A stretch of 64,000 bases of DNA from Dama dama. Taxonomy: Eukaryota; Chordata; Mammalia; Artiodactyla; Cervidae. The position numbers and the translations under genes are program-made. The notes beneath the pieces were generated by a model. That model made no database searches. It was not told the origin of the DNA and saw nothing but the letters and a program-made list of their open reading frames with translations. Each line of letters opens with the position of its first letter. Position 1 is the first letter of the stretch. The stretch spans positions 15,783,001 through 15,847,000 of the forward strand of contig NC_083691.1 in NCBI RefSeq assembly GCF_033118175.1, written 5' to 3'. Below are positions 44,355 to 54,549 of the stretch, in pieces.

Positions 44355-46106
44355 CAATATTGTGAAAATGAGTATACTACCCAAAGCAATCTATAGATTC
44401 AATGCAATCCCTATCAGCTACCAATGGTATTCTTCACAGAACTAGAACAAATAATTTCACAATTTGTATGGAAACACAAAAAACCTCGAATAGCCAAAGC
44501 AATCTTGAGAAAGAAGAATGGAACTGGAGGAATCAACCTGCCTGACTTCAGGCTCTATTACAAAGCCACAGTCATCAAGACAGTATGGTACTGGCACAAA
44601 GACAGAAATATAAATCAATGGAACAGAATAGAAAGCCTAGAGATAAATCCACGAACCTATGGACACCTTATCTTCGACAAAGGAGGCAAGAATATACAAT
44701 GGAAAAAAGACAACCTCTTTAACAAGTGGTGCTGGGAAAACTGGTCAACCACTTGTAAAAGAATGAAACTAGAACACTTTCTAACACCATTCACAAAAAT
44801 AAACTCAAAATGGATTAAAGATCTAAATGTAAGACCAGAAACTATAAAACTCCTAGAGGAGAACATAGGCAAAACACTCTGACATAAATCACAGCAAGAT
44901 CCTCTATGACCCACCTCCCAGAATGTTGGAAATAAAAGCAAAAATAAACAAATGGGACCTAATGAAACTTAAAAGTTTTTGCACAACAAAGGAAACTATA
45001 AGCAAGGTGAAAAGACAGCTTTCAGAATGGGAGAAAATAATAGCAAATGAAGAAACAGACAGAGGACTAATCTCAAAAATATACAAGCAACTCCTGCAGC
45101 TCAAGTCCAGAAAAATAAATGACCCAATCAAAAAATGGGTCAAAGATCTAAACAGACATTTCTCCAAAGAAGACATACAGATGGCTAACAAACACATGAA
45201 AAGATGCTCAACATCACTCATTATCAGAGAAATACAAATCAAAACCTCAATGAGGTACCATTACACGTCAGTCAGAATGGCTGCTATCCAAAAGTCTACA
45301 AGCAATAAATGCTGGAGAGGGTGTGGAGAAAAGGGAACCCTCTTACACTGTTGGTGGGAATGCAAACTAGTACAGCCACTATGGAGAACAGTGTGGAGAT
45401 TCCTTAAAAAACTGGAAATAGAACTGCCATACGACCAAGCAATCCCACTCCTGGGCATACACACCAAGGAAACCAGATCTGAAAGAGACACGTGCACCCC
45501 AATGTTCATCGCAGCACTGTTTATAATAGCCAGGACATGGAAGCAACCTAGATGCCCATCAGCAGATGAATGGATAAGGAAGCTGTGGTACATATACACA
45601 ATGGAATGTTACTCAGCCATTCAAAAGAATTCATTTGAATCAGTTCTAATGAGATGGATGAATCTGGAGCCCATTATACAGAGTGAAGTAAGCCAGAAAG
45701 ATAAACACCAATACAGTATACTAACGCATATATATGGAATTTAGAAAGATGGTAACGATAACCCTATATGCAAAACAGAAAAAGAGACACGCATGTACAG
45801 AACAGACTTTGGGACTTTGTGGGAGAAGGTGAGGGTGGGCTATTCTGAGAGAATAGCATTGAAACAAGTATACTATCAAGGGTAAAACAGATCACCATCC
45901 CAGGTTGGATGCATGAGAGAAGTGCTCAGGGCTGGTGCTCTGGGAAGACCCAGAGGGATGGGATGGAGAGGGAGGCGGGAGGGGGGATCAGGATGGGGAA
46001 CACATGTAAATCCATGGCTGATTCATGTCAATGTATGGCAAAAACCACTACAATATTATAAAGTAATTAGCCTCCAACTAATAAAAATAAATGAAAATAA
46101 ATAAAT
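44355..46106 (+). mobile_element. L1 LINE, 5'-truncated, with 16-bp TSD
   Basis: A 1752-bp bovine-type L1 with the 3' part of ORF2, the 3' UTR and an A/T-rich AATAAATA-type tail. Perfect target repeats 'aaaagaagtggattct' stand at 44339-44354 and 46107-46122. Integration by target-primed reverse transcription explains the 5' truncation and the direct repeats. The 3' UTR has a G-rich tract (about 45954-45986) with at least four G-runs. The perfect TSD suggests a fairly young insertion. Confidence 0.95.
44424..45744 (+). pseudogene. L1 ORF2 C-terminal remnant, frameshifted
   Basis: Two open frames (44424-44882 and 44923-45744) encode consecutive parts of the L1 ORF2 protein downstream of its reverse-transcriptase core. 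A small shift around 44880 separates them, and another lies just before 44424. The second frame keeps the cysteine box as C-x3-C-x7-H-x4-C (45310-45363), which is thought to help bind the RNA, and it appears to end at the family's own C-terminus. No endonuclease or catalytic reverse-transcriptase motif is present, so the product would be inert. Confidence 0.88.
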
Positions 46107-46212
46107 AAAAGAAGTGGATTCTGTTTTAAGCCACTAAGTTTGGGGCAGTTGTCACATAGCCATCGTCACCGGAACACAGGCATAGTTTTCCTTTCCTGCT
46201 TGTGATCATACT

Positions 46213-46366
46213 GTACCAGATTCCTCTCTCCATGGGATTCTCTAGGCAAGAATACTGGAGTGGGTTTTCATTCCCTTCTCCAGAAGATCTTCTTTACCCA
46301 AGGATTGAACTGGGGTCTCCCATATTGCGGGCAGATTCTTTACCATCTGAGCCACCAGGGAAGCAA
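46213..46366 (-). mobile_element. Bov-tA type SINE, tail missing
   Basis: In reverse, from 'ccagattcctctctccatgg' to 'gagccaccagggaagc'. It lacks the BovB-like tail portion. Confidence 0.85.
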
Positions 46367-46480
46367 TTAAGTATATGTAGTGTCTAAAAGAAAAGCTCTT
46401 GCAGATGCATTTCTTTGGTCTAATTATGAGAATGTCCATATAGTAAGGAGAAACATTACAAAAAGTTTTGCTAAAACTTT

Positions 46481-46722
46481 TTGATACTTTGGCCACCAGA
46501 TGTGAAGAGCCAACTCATTAGAAAAAAAAAATCCCTGATGCTGAGAAAGATTGAGAACAGGAGGAGAAGGGGATGACAGAGGATGCGATGATTGGATGGC
46601 ATCACTGACTCAATGGACATAAGTTTGAGCAAACTCTGGGAGTTGGTGATGAACAGGGAAGCCTGGTGTGCAGGTGTCCTTGGGGTCACAAAGAGTCCAA
46701 CAAAACTAGCGACTGAACAACA
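46481..46722 (+). mobile_element. BovB LINE 3' end
   Basis: From 'gatactttggccaccagatg' to 'ctagcgactgaacaacag', with an A-run inserted near 46522-46531. Confidence 0.88.
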
Positions 46723-46899
46723 GTTTACTTTTAAACGTCTAATGTAATCATAAACCAAATCCATTGTGTAGAAGTTTCACTGTGGCCAATTCAATAGGAT
46801 AGGTTTGGCTCAGATGATTTTTAATTCTCCTTCGAGAGCATTTGGATTGGGTCTTGGTTAGTCAGAAGGTGATCAACAGATCCAATGCCATAAACTAAT

Positions 46900-47062
46900 G
46901 TGTGCTTAGTCACTCAGTTGTTTCCGACTCTTTGAGACCCCATGGACTGTAACCCTCCAGGCTCCTCTGTCCCTGGGGATTCTCCAGGCAAGAATACTGG
47001 AGTGGGTTGCCATGTCCTCCCTCAGGGGAATCTTCTCAATCCAGGGATAGAACCTGTCTCCT
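46900..47062 (-). mobile_element. Bov-tA type SINE, 5'-truncated
   Basis: In reverse, from 'gtgtgcttagtcactcag' to 'ggatagaacctgtctcctgg'. The outer tRNA-derived head is missing. Confidence 0.87.
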
Positions 47063-47259
47063 GGGTTATTACAGAATAATGGTAACATAAAATACCTTAC
47101 ATTCTCTTAATACTGAAGCAACACTAGTTGCCTTATTCATTTAATTTAAAGACTGTCAGCATCAGTGTGGGTGTCAATCTGATACATACTTAGGGGCTCA
47201 CCTTATGTTTTCGGGTGTTTCTAAAATCATGGATGCCCCATATGGCACAGCACCTCACA

Positions 47260-47605
47260 CTGTTCACTGCACCCCCAGCCCAGGAACTCTGGGTGAATTT
47301 TGCCCTTCTGGGGAACTTTGCTCTCATTAGTCCATCTTCCCATAGCTCCTTCTCCATCTCAACATTCAAGCCTTGCCTCCTGCTCAGATCCTGATCATGT
47401 GCACTAAAGAGTTTCCCATATCTCTCTTAAGCCCTTCACCCTATTTCATATTTTAAAAGTATGTATCATTATCTGAAAACACTCTACCGCCCCACTGGTT
47501 TGCTTGTTCCAGCTTCCCTGTCATTTACTGAGTTATCCCCCACCGCCTGACACATGCCTGGAAATTAGCAACTGTGTCATAAATATTTGTCAAGTGAGTA
47601 CATGA
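47260..47605 (+). mobile_element. Probable L2 LINE 3' end
   Basis: Landmarks in order: 'caacattcaagccttgcctc', 'cttcaccctatttcatattt', 'ctgtcatttactgagttatc' and 'gtcataaatatttgtcaag'. This is the arrangement of an L2 3' end. Confidence 0.5.
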
Positions 47606-47867
47606 AACAAGGATGGATAAGGACTTGATTTCCCTAACAGAAAATCCTAAAAAAAAAAAAAAAAGAAAAGAAAACAAACGACTATTTTTGATGTGCTGAC
47701 CACACCTGTCCCCATCCTCTCTTGTCATTCTGGCTCCTGATTCTTTCCCACCCTGTTTCGTATTCTGCTTGTGGCTCCCTTTGTAGACATGGGAAGCATG
47801 TTGCGTTCAGATCTTCTGCTATCTTTCTGCATCCATTTCTTTTATTTATCCTGGCTATAACATCACG
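47606..47867. other. Unique sequence with an A-run
   Basis: It includes a run of about 14 A at 47650-47664 followed by GAAAA repeats. Nothing else was recognised. Confidence 0.5.
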
Positions 47868-48175
47868 CCAGTCAATCCTAAAGGAAATCAACCCTGAATA
47901 TTCACTGGAAGGAGTAGTCACTGCTGAAGCTGAAGCTCTTATACTTTGGCCACCTGATGAGAAGAGTCAGTTTATTGGAAAAGATCCTGATGCTGGCAAA
48001 GATTGACGGCAGGAGGAGAAGGGGGTGACAGAGGATGAGATGGTTGGATGGCATCACTGACTCGATGGACGTGAGTTTAAGCAAACTCGGGAAGATGGTG
48101 AAGGACAGGGAAGCCTCAGGCTGCAGTCCATGGGGAAGCAGAGAACTGGACATGACTTAACTACTGAACAACAGC
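47868..48175 (+). mobile_element. BovB LINE 3' end
   Basis: It starts at 'ccagtcaatcctaaagg' and ends at 'ctactgaacaacagc'. It has the same 5' limit as the copy at 24876-25171, on the other strand. Confidence 0.88.
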
Positions 48176-48567
48176 AAACTGTAGCACATACACACACCTG
48201 AAAGTTTCTGGATGTAACTGGTTATACAAAGAGGACTGTTTGGTTGGGAGAACATGGCAGTGACAAGCTCATGGAGCAACACATAGGAAGCCAGGCAGTA
48301 GCCTGAGTGTTCAGTTTGGGATTTCCCTATTATGGAGAAAATGAGAAACAGGGAAGAGGACTCTTTTCTTCTGTCTTCAGACAGGCTTAGCACAAGTACA
48401 TGAAAAAATATTATCCACTTAGTTCCACTGGCCTGGTAGTTGTCATAAATGTATCTTAAATCCCTAAATGTATCTTAAATTGCATTCTAGCCTCCCATGG
48501 TATAGTCAGAGGTTTAATTTCTGAGGTTACTAGCCAGACACACATTTTAACAAAAGCCGGGGTCCAT
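48176..48567. other. Unique sequence, nothing recognised
   Basis: It has a small local duplication of 'aaatgtatcttaaat' at about 48448 and 48466. Confidence 0.5.
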
Positions 48568-48656
48568 TTGTCTTTACTGGAAATATATATATGTGTGTGT
48601 GTGTGTATTCTAGTTCCAGTAAAGACAAGTATATACATATGTATATATATAGACAG

Positions 48657-48687
<31 letters not shown>

Positions 48688-48712
48688 TATATAAAGACAA
48701 ATATATATATAT
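48568..48712. repeat. TA/GT microsatellites with a 15-bp inverted repeat
   Basis: 'ttgtctttactggaa' (48568-48582) and its exact reverse complement 'ttccagtaaagacaa' (48614-48628) flank a 31-base loop of AT and GT repeats. A (TA)n tract follows to about 48712, with 'aaagacaa' repeated again near 48692. Confidence 0.9.
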
Positions 48713-48719
48713 GAACAGA

Positions 48720-49836
48720 TCCGAGTGAGGAAGTATTCACAGAGGAGAACTGGTTTTCTTTCAGTCTTCACACTGGTACTATTTTTGATGGAAATGTAGT
48801 TTACACAGAGTAGCAGGCGATGCTTTGAATACTCTGAGATCTGGTTCTGGAATCCAAAGGTGGTTTTCACAGAAACAGCTTCACAGCCATCAAATCTATA
48901 TCCATTGGTGGAATAAAGGTTTCAGTCCCATTGCATTCCAATCAGAACTTAATGCTTTCAATGCAGATTAACTGTGGGTTACTCTCTCTATCTGATTTTT
49001 AAATGTATCCCTGGAAACTAAGCTTGATGCTTTGCCAGAGAGCAGGCCTTTGCCCTTGGCCTTGACATAGCTGCTCTTCCTCCAACAAGCCCTGAGATAG
49101 CTACTCTCTAGAGACCAAGAATCCCACTCTAATGTGTGGGGATGCGGGGAAGGAAGGGGGCTCAGGAATCATGCAAGAACTAAAGTGCTGGGGGGAGAAG
49201 AGCCACTCGTCTAGGCATCAGAATGTGTGAGACCTCAGCCTGGACACCCACGTGCAGGACCTCTCGGTTCATTCACCCGATAGTCAGTACATGGAGAGTC
49301 AAGGCAAACTGCATTGTTTCCTTCTTTCTTTTTAGATGGCATTTCACTTGCAGTTGCCACACTTTGAAGATGATTTAATCTTTCATTGAAAGAGTCATAT
49401 GAATCAAAGCAAGCAGTGGTGAGCATGCAGGCAGTACTCAGCTGGAGTGAAGGAAGGATAGGAACCAGATTTGAGAGGATGACAGATTTTAAGAGTTTTG
49501 GAAACTGCTTAGCTGTGGCAGAGGAGGAGAAGGGGCAGGTGAGTGAGGCTTGCAAGACCACTCCAGAGCAGATGCCCTCAAATGCACCGGGTCAGGATCC
49601 GACAAGCCAGTAGGTAAAATTAGGTTAAAAATCACAGTTTAGTTTACTTCTCTCTGGCTCCGTCGATGCTCCTACTGAGAACAGCAGCTCTTCAGATTCC
49701 CTGAACTCCACTTTCCCATTCTGTGAATGTAGCCATCGCATCTCTGAAGCGTCCTCCTTTGTCATGACACAGCCACTGCCTACCGCTCTCCTCTGTCCCT
49801 ACTTTGTCTACTAGAGGCCTGGCCCTTTCCCCATCT
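48720..49836. other. Unique sequence, nothing recognised
   Basis: About 1.1 kb of unique DNA without repeat landmarks. Confidence 0.4.
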
Positions 49837-50290
49837 GTGTTAGTTTTCTCCAGCCACTGTAAACAAAACACCATAGGTCAGGTGGCCTAAAGTCAGCAAA
49901 TAGAGAAATGCATCATGTCACAGTTCTGAAAGCCAGAGGTCCAAGGTGGAGGTGATTCAGAAGGCTGTGGGGGGAGTCTGCCTCTGGCCCCTCTCCTAGC
50001 TGCTGCTGGCTTGCTGGCATCTTTGGCCTCCCTTGGTTTATTGATGAACCTCCCCTGTCTGTGCTTCATCTTCACCTGGTGTTGTATATGCGTGCAAGGC
50101 TGTGTCCAAGCGTCCCCCTTTTATAAGAACTGCATTAGGGCCCGCCCTGCTCCTGCCTGGCCTCATCTTGACTAATCATATCCACAACAGCACTGTCCAT
50201 ACATGAGGCCACATGCCCAGGTGCTGGGGGTTAGGACCTCGACATGTGGCTTCCCAAGGAACATGTTTCAGCCCATGACACCATCTGGTG
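49837..50290 (-). mobile_element. MLT1-type LTR (MaLR)
   Basis: In reverse: 'gttagttttctccagccact', 'tcacagttctgaaagccaga', 'tgtctgtgcttcatcttcac', 'ttttataagaactgcattag' and 'gttaggacctcgacatg'. This is a nearly full solo LTR of the MLT1 kind. Confidence 0.7.
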
Positions 50291-52014
50291 CCAGGACCAG
50301 CAGATATGCTCACCAGGACAGGGAAGACACTGCCTCCTGTGGCCCATGTTGGAGGCACCACCGTCACTGTCGAAGCCCGAAGCTTCCACGTTGGGTATTC
50401 TCTCCAAGGGTAACATTACCTGTGCATGCAACCACTGGGGTGGTGCTGCTCTGATCTCGGATGTTCCACCCTCCCAGGAAACCACAGGGAAATGTTGCCC
50501 ACTTGAGATTTTTCTTTAACACATCCCCCTGGCTGGGCAGTTGAGCACCACCCACAGACCTGGACTATTGGATGACTGAAGAAGAGACCCTTGTTTTGTC
50601 TAATGATCCCTGTGATGGCTTTCCATAGAACATGGACAGGTGATGAAAAGGCTGATAGTGAAACCACTGTTCATCATACCACTTCACAAAGTCACATGGC
50701 GACATTCTCAAAACCACAGTCTTTTCATTGTCTCTCTTAGCCTTGCAAGGCCTTCTGTGTTTTATAAAACCTGAATGAATGAAGTTAGGAAGAGATAACA
50801 ATGAAGAATGGGTCTCATTCATATATCAAGTAAAAGTACCAAATGATTTTTTCAATTCTATGTAAAGCTACTGAGGCCCTTGTAAACTCACTGTGTACAT
50901 AATACCGGATTTGAGTCGGGAAGATGTGCATTAAAAAGATGTTGTCAAGATTCAGGTTACTCCATGGAGGATGGCATGGATATAGAATGTTGACCATAGT
51001 GAATTACCTGTCAGTGAATGTGGTCAAATCCAGGGTAAATGATGAAAGGCCAAATGGCTGGGCCGAGAGCCAGGTGGTGACTAACTCATCATGGGGGTTC
51101 AGCGTCTGCTGGAGGGATGAATGAATGAATGGAAGCATCATATGTGTCACCCAAATTCATTGACTTTAAAGTGTCTCTTAACCCTGAGAATCTATGAGTC
51201 TATAGTTATCTTGTCCCGTATCAACCTGTAAAAAACTAGCAGTATTCTTTCTAAAATATGTGTACAATGTAAATTACTTTATTGCTAGCTAAGCCATAGG
51301 TTCATATTTTGGCATTCTGAGAGAGGAAATTCTCTCTGAATGCTCGATGCTGATACGTGTATTGGCTGTCTGGCGTGCCATCATTCATGCCATCTGTTCG
51401 GGTGGCATTATGCCTAATTGCAAGGTGGCCTGACAGTTTTAAGGGGCTTTGCATGCCAATCACATTTGAGCTTAGCTAGCTAACCTGCAGAACTCAGAAC
51501 ATAACAAGCTGAAAAAAGTTGCCCTGCTGGTAAATCACAACTTCAAATGAAAAGATCATACCTCATTAAAAATGGCCATGTTTTTTGAGTGTGGTAGGTA
51601 CCCTTCAAAGAGTCTCTGTTGCATTTACCTTTCCCTCAGTGACCACTGCTATGGTCAGGTCATGTATGAAGAGGATATAATTGACAAAGATTCCATTTTG
51701 TCCAGCCTGAATCACTGACATGTTATAAAAGTTTAGGATCCCTAAAATTCTCAAGCTTGGAAATAAATGCAACGACCTGCCAGAATTTCACAGCATTGTC
51801 TTCCTATAATGAGCAAACATCTGTTCACTCAAATCCAGTTTATCTTTTGGAAAAGATGCAGTGGGAGGCTGGATGTGGGTGCATTTGCTTACCTCCTGGA
51901 ATTGTCATGGAAAAGACCCAACATAAGCATTAAAATATGTAGATTGCAAAACAGGAAATTAAACTGCTTTCTTGACACTGAAAATCCAGGAGTGTACACT
52001 TAGGCTTACAGCTG
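50291..52014. other. Unique sequence, candidate conserved segment
   Basis: No repeat was recognised. 50300-50680 has overlapping frames without known motifs. 51280-51500 is dense in intact-looking TF-type words (GCTAGCTAAGCC, TTTGCATGCCAAT, CCTAATTGCAAG) and could be an enhancer. Confidence 0.35.
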
Positions 52015-52130
52015 CTGGTTACAGATGAGAAAGTAGGCTCAGAGATGTTAAAAGACTTATGCAAGATCAGATAGATAGTTTATGCAGAACTGGGATTATA
52101 TCAGCCAACATACTCTCCTTTCTCCCAACA
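52015..52130 (-). mobile_element. MIR SINE
   Basis: In reverse: 'acagatgagaaagtaggctc', 'agagatgttaaaagactta' and 'gcagaactgggattatatc'. Confidence 0.75.
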
Positions 52131-52249
52131 TTACTGGAATAATGATATTTGTTTTTCTGGTGAAAAAATGGTAATCATGGGTCTAATCGAGTTTGGATTG
52201 ACCATGATGTATTTTTCCTTTTTACTTTCTTGTCTTTTAGTAACTCTGT

Positions 52250-52289
52250 TTTTTTGTTTGTTTGTTTGTTTTGTTTTGTTTTGTTTTTT
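52250..52289. repeat. (TTTG)n / (TTTTG)n simple repeat
   Basis: T-rich run with G every fourth or fifth base. Confidence 0.95.
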
Positions 52290-52337
52290 GCCGTTTCAAC
52301 TCAACTGGCCATGCATTTAAACATATGTCTTAAGTAT

Positions 52338-52547
52338 TGTTGTTGTTGTTTAGTTACTAAGTCATATCAACTCTGCAACCCATAGACTGTAGCCTACCAG
52401 GCTCCTCTGTACATGAAATTTCCCAGGCAAGAATACCGGAGTGGGTTTCCATTTCCTCCTCCAGGGGATCTTCCCGGCCCAGGGTTCAAACCTGCATCTC
52501 CTACTTGGCAGGCAGATTCTTTACCATTGAGCCACTAGGGAAGACCT
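52338..52547 (-). mobile_element. Bov-tA type SINE with 10-bp TSD
   Basis: Reverse orientation with a (TGT)n tail at the left and the head 'gagccactagggaagacc' at the right. The perfect target repeat 'tcttaagtat' stands at 52328-52337 and 52548-52557. Confidence 0.93.
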
Positions 52548-52557
52548 TCTTAAGTAT

Positions 52558-53434
52558 AATAACATATAAAATATTTTGAAGATCTGATGTTTTTCATCTT
52601 ATAAATAAACTCTTTGAGATATTTAATAAGAGTTAATATAAGTCATATTTTTATGAAGTAGTCTCTGTTTGGAGCCAAGCTCTCACTGTACCTGCTGCAG
52701 ACAGATGCTTTTGTGTTTTCATATATTCCGTTGTATAGTACTCAATCCATAGCAGAAGCACAATACTATTCTGTACTGAATAGAGATGAGTGACATGAAT
52801 AAGGCCAGAGAAGGTGGGAATGGAAGGAAAGGGAAGTAACATTGCCCATGACTGTGTATATGAATGATGGTGTCTTCTGAGGGTAATGCTCCTCACACAG
52901 TATTTCTAGGCATCATTCTCTATTTAAACACATTTGTATGCATGCATGACTGTCAATACTGCATGCACTCAACTTGACAGAGCCTAGTTAAGACTATTTT
53001 TATCCCATTTTGAACCCACCTTATTGGTCTTCTTTACTCCATTTCTGAGTGGTTAGTTCTCATCCCTATTTTCATCATAATAATGTATTATAATACACTC
53101 ATTTGCAGTTATTAAAACCTCCAAGGTGGTCTAAGTCAGCATTTGTATCTCACTTCTATATTTCCATTGATCCCTATTCCAGGATTCAGTTCTGAATGAG
53201 GCTCTGCAGCCTTCCATGGGAAAGCAGGGTGTCATCTACTCTGATTCTTCATCTCATGTTATACTTTCTAGTTTCTTACACATGCTTCCTCTAAAGGAAG
53301 GAGCAAGGGTAAGGTTCTCTGTGATTAAGGACCTCTGTGCAGATTCCAGAACATTGGTTAGTCACGCTGGGGCAAATGCTGTGGGTTTAACTGAGGTATA
53401 ATTGTCTCCCTGTCCTCCTTGTTCTCCCTGCTGA
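52558..53434. other. Unique sequence, nothing recognised
   Basis: AT-moderate unique DNA. Confidence 0.4.
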
Positions 53435-53503
53435 TGTCAGATAATGCATTGATTGTGTCAGATAATGCATTGATTTTGTCAGATAATGCATTGATTATGT
53501 CAG
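53435..53503. repeat. 21-bp minisatellite, left half
   Basis: Units 'tgtcagataatgcattgatt' plus one base start at 53435, 53456 and 53477, and a fourth begins at 53498. The fourth is cut after 'tgtcag' by the BovB insertion. The array resumes in phase at 54406. Confidence 0.95.
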
Positions 53504-54399
53504 TTCAGATCAGTTCAGTCACTCAGTCATGTCCAACTCTGCAATCCCATGGACTGTAGCACTTCAGGCTTCTCTGTCTATCACCAACTACCGCAGCTTG
53601 CTCAAACTCCTGTCCATTGAATCGGTGATGCTATCCAACCATCTCATCCTCTGTCATCCCCTTCTCCTCCTGCCTTCAACCTTGCCCAGCATCAGGGTCT
53701 TTTCCAGTGAGTCAGTTCTTTACATCAGGTGGCCAAGGTGTTGGAGCTTCAACTTCAGCATCAGTCCTTCCAATGAATACTCAGGACTGATTTCCTTTAG
53801 GATGGACTGGTTTGACGTCCTTGCAATCCAAGAGACTCTCAAGAGTCTTCTCCAACATCACAGTTCAAAAGCATCAATTCTTTGGCTCTCAGCTTTCTTT
53901 ATGGTCCAACTCTCACATCCATAAATGACTACTGGAAAAGCTATAGCTTTGACTAGACAGATCTTTGTCAGCAAAGTAATATGTCTGCTTTTTAATATGC
54001 TGTCTAGGGTGGTCATAGCTTTTCTTCCAAGGACCAAGTGTCTTTTAATTTCATGGCTGCAGTCACCATCTGTGGTGATTTTGGAGCCCAAAAAATAAAC
54101 TCTGTCACTGTTTCTGTTGTTTCTCCATCTATTTGCCACAAAGTGATGGGACCGGATGACTGATAGAGGATGAGAAGGTTGGATAGCACCACTGATTCAA
54201 TGGACATGAACTTGGGTGAACTCCAGGAGATGGAAAGGAACAGGGTGGCCTGGGGTGCTGCCGTCCATGGAGTCCCAAAGAGTTGGACAGGACTGAACAA
54301 CTGAACTGATGGGACCAGATGCCATGATCTTTGTTTTCTGAATGTTGAGTTTTAAAGCCAGCTTTTTCACTCTCCTCTGATAATGATTTCGCTCTTATC
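53504..54399 (-). mobile_element. BovB LINE 3' part inserted in a minisatellite
   Basis: Reverse BovB from its 'cagttcagtc' tail (left) to about 54377. About 22 non-BovB bases follow before the right target repeat. Perfect target repeats 'tgattatgtcag' stand at 53492-53503 and 54400-54411, so the insertion point is exact. The element is itself interrupted at 54159-54306. Coding is truncated before the reverse-transcriptase core. Confidence 0.93.
54159..54306 (+). mobile_element. BovB 3' end (148 bp) nested in the minus-strand BovB
   Basis: From 'actgatagaggatgag' to 'ctgaacaactgaac', plus orientation. Target repeats are 'tgatgggaccggatg' (54144-54158) and 'tgatgggaccagatg' (54307-54321), 14 of 15 identical. 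The host BovB continues on both sides, so this insertion is the later one. Confidence 0.92.
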
Positions 54400-54470
54400 T
54401 GATTATGTCAGATAATGCATTGATTGCATCAGATAATGCATGGATTGTGTCAGGTAATGCATTATCTGAT
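54400..54470. repeat. 21-bp minisatellite, right half
   Basis: Three units continue from 54406 ('tgtcagataatgcattgatt', then two more diverged) to about 54470. Confidence 0.93.
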
Positions 54471-54501
54471 GTCAGACTTTGTATTACACATGACCCAAAG
54501 T

Positions 54502-54549
54502 ACCTTTAGTTCAAAATGAGTTCTCTAGATGAAGGATGTGTAATAGTAC
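54502..54549. repeat. Target-site duplication (48 bp), left copy
   Basis: Identical to 56621-56668 over 48 bases. It starts 'acctttagttcaaaatgag' and ends 'gtgtaatagtac'. Allowing one mismatch, the match extends five more bases into 'atgtt', so the real duplication may be 54 bp. Confidence 0.95.

Noticed and set aside
50300..50680. Possible endogenous retroviral coding remnant after the MLT1 LTR
   Set aside because: No recognisable protease, polymerase or gag motif; MaLR solo LTRs usually lack internal sequence.
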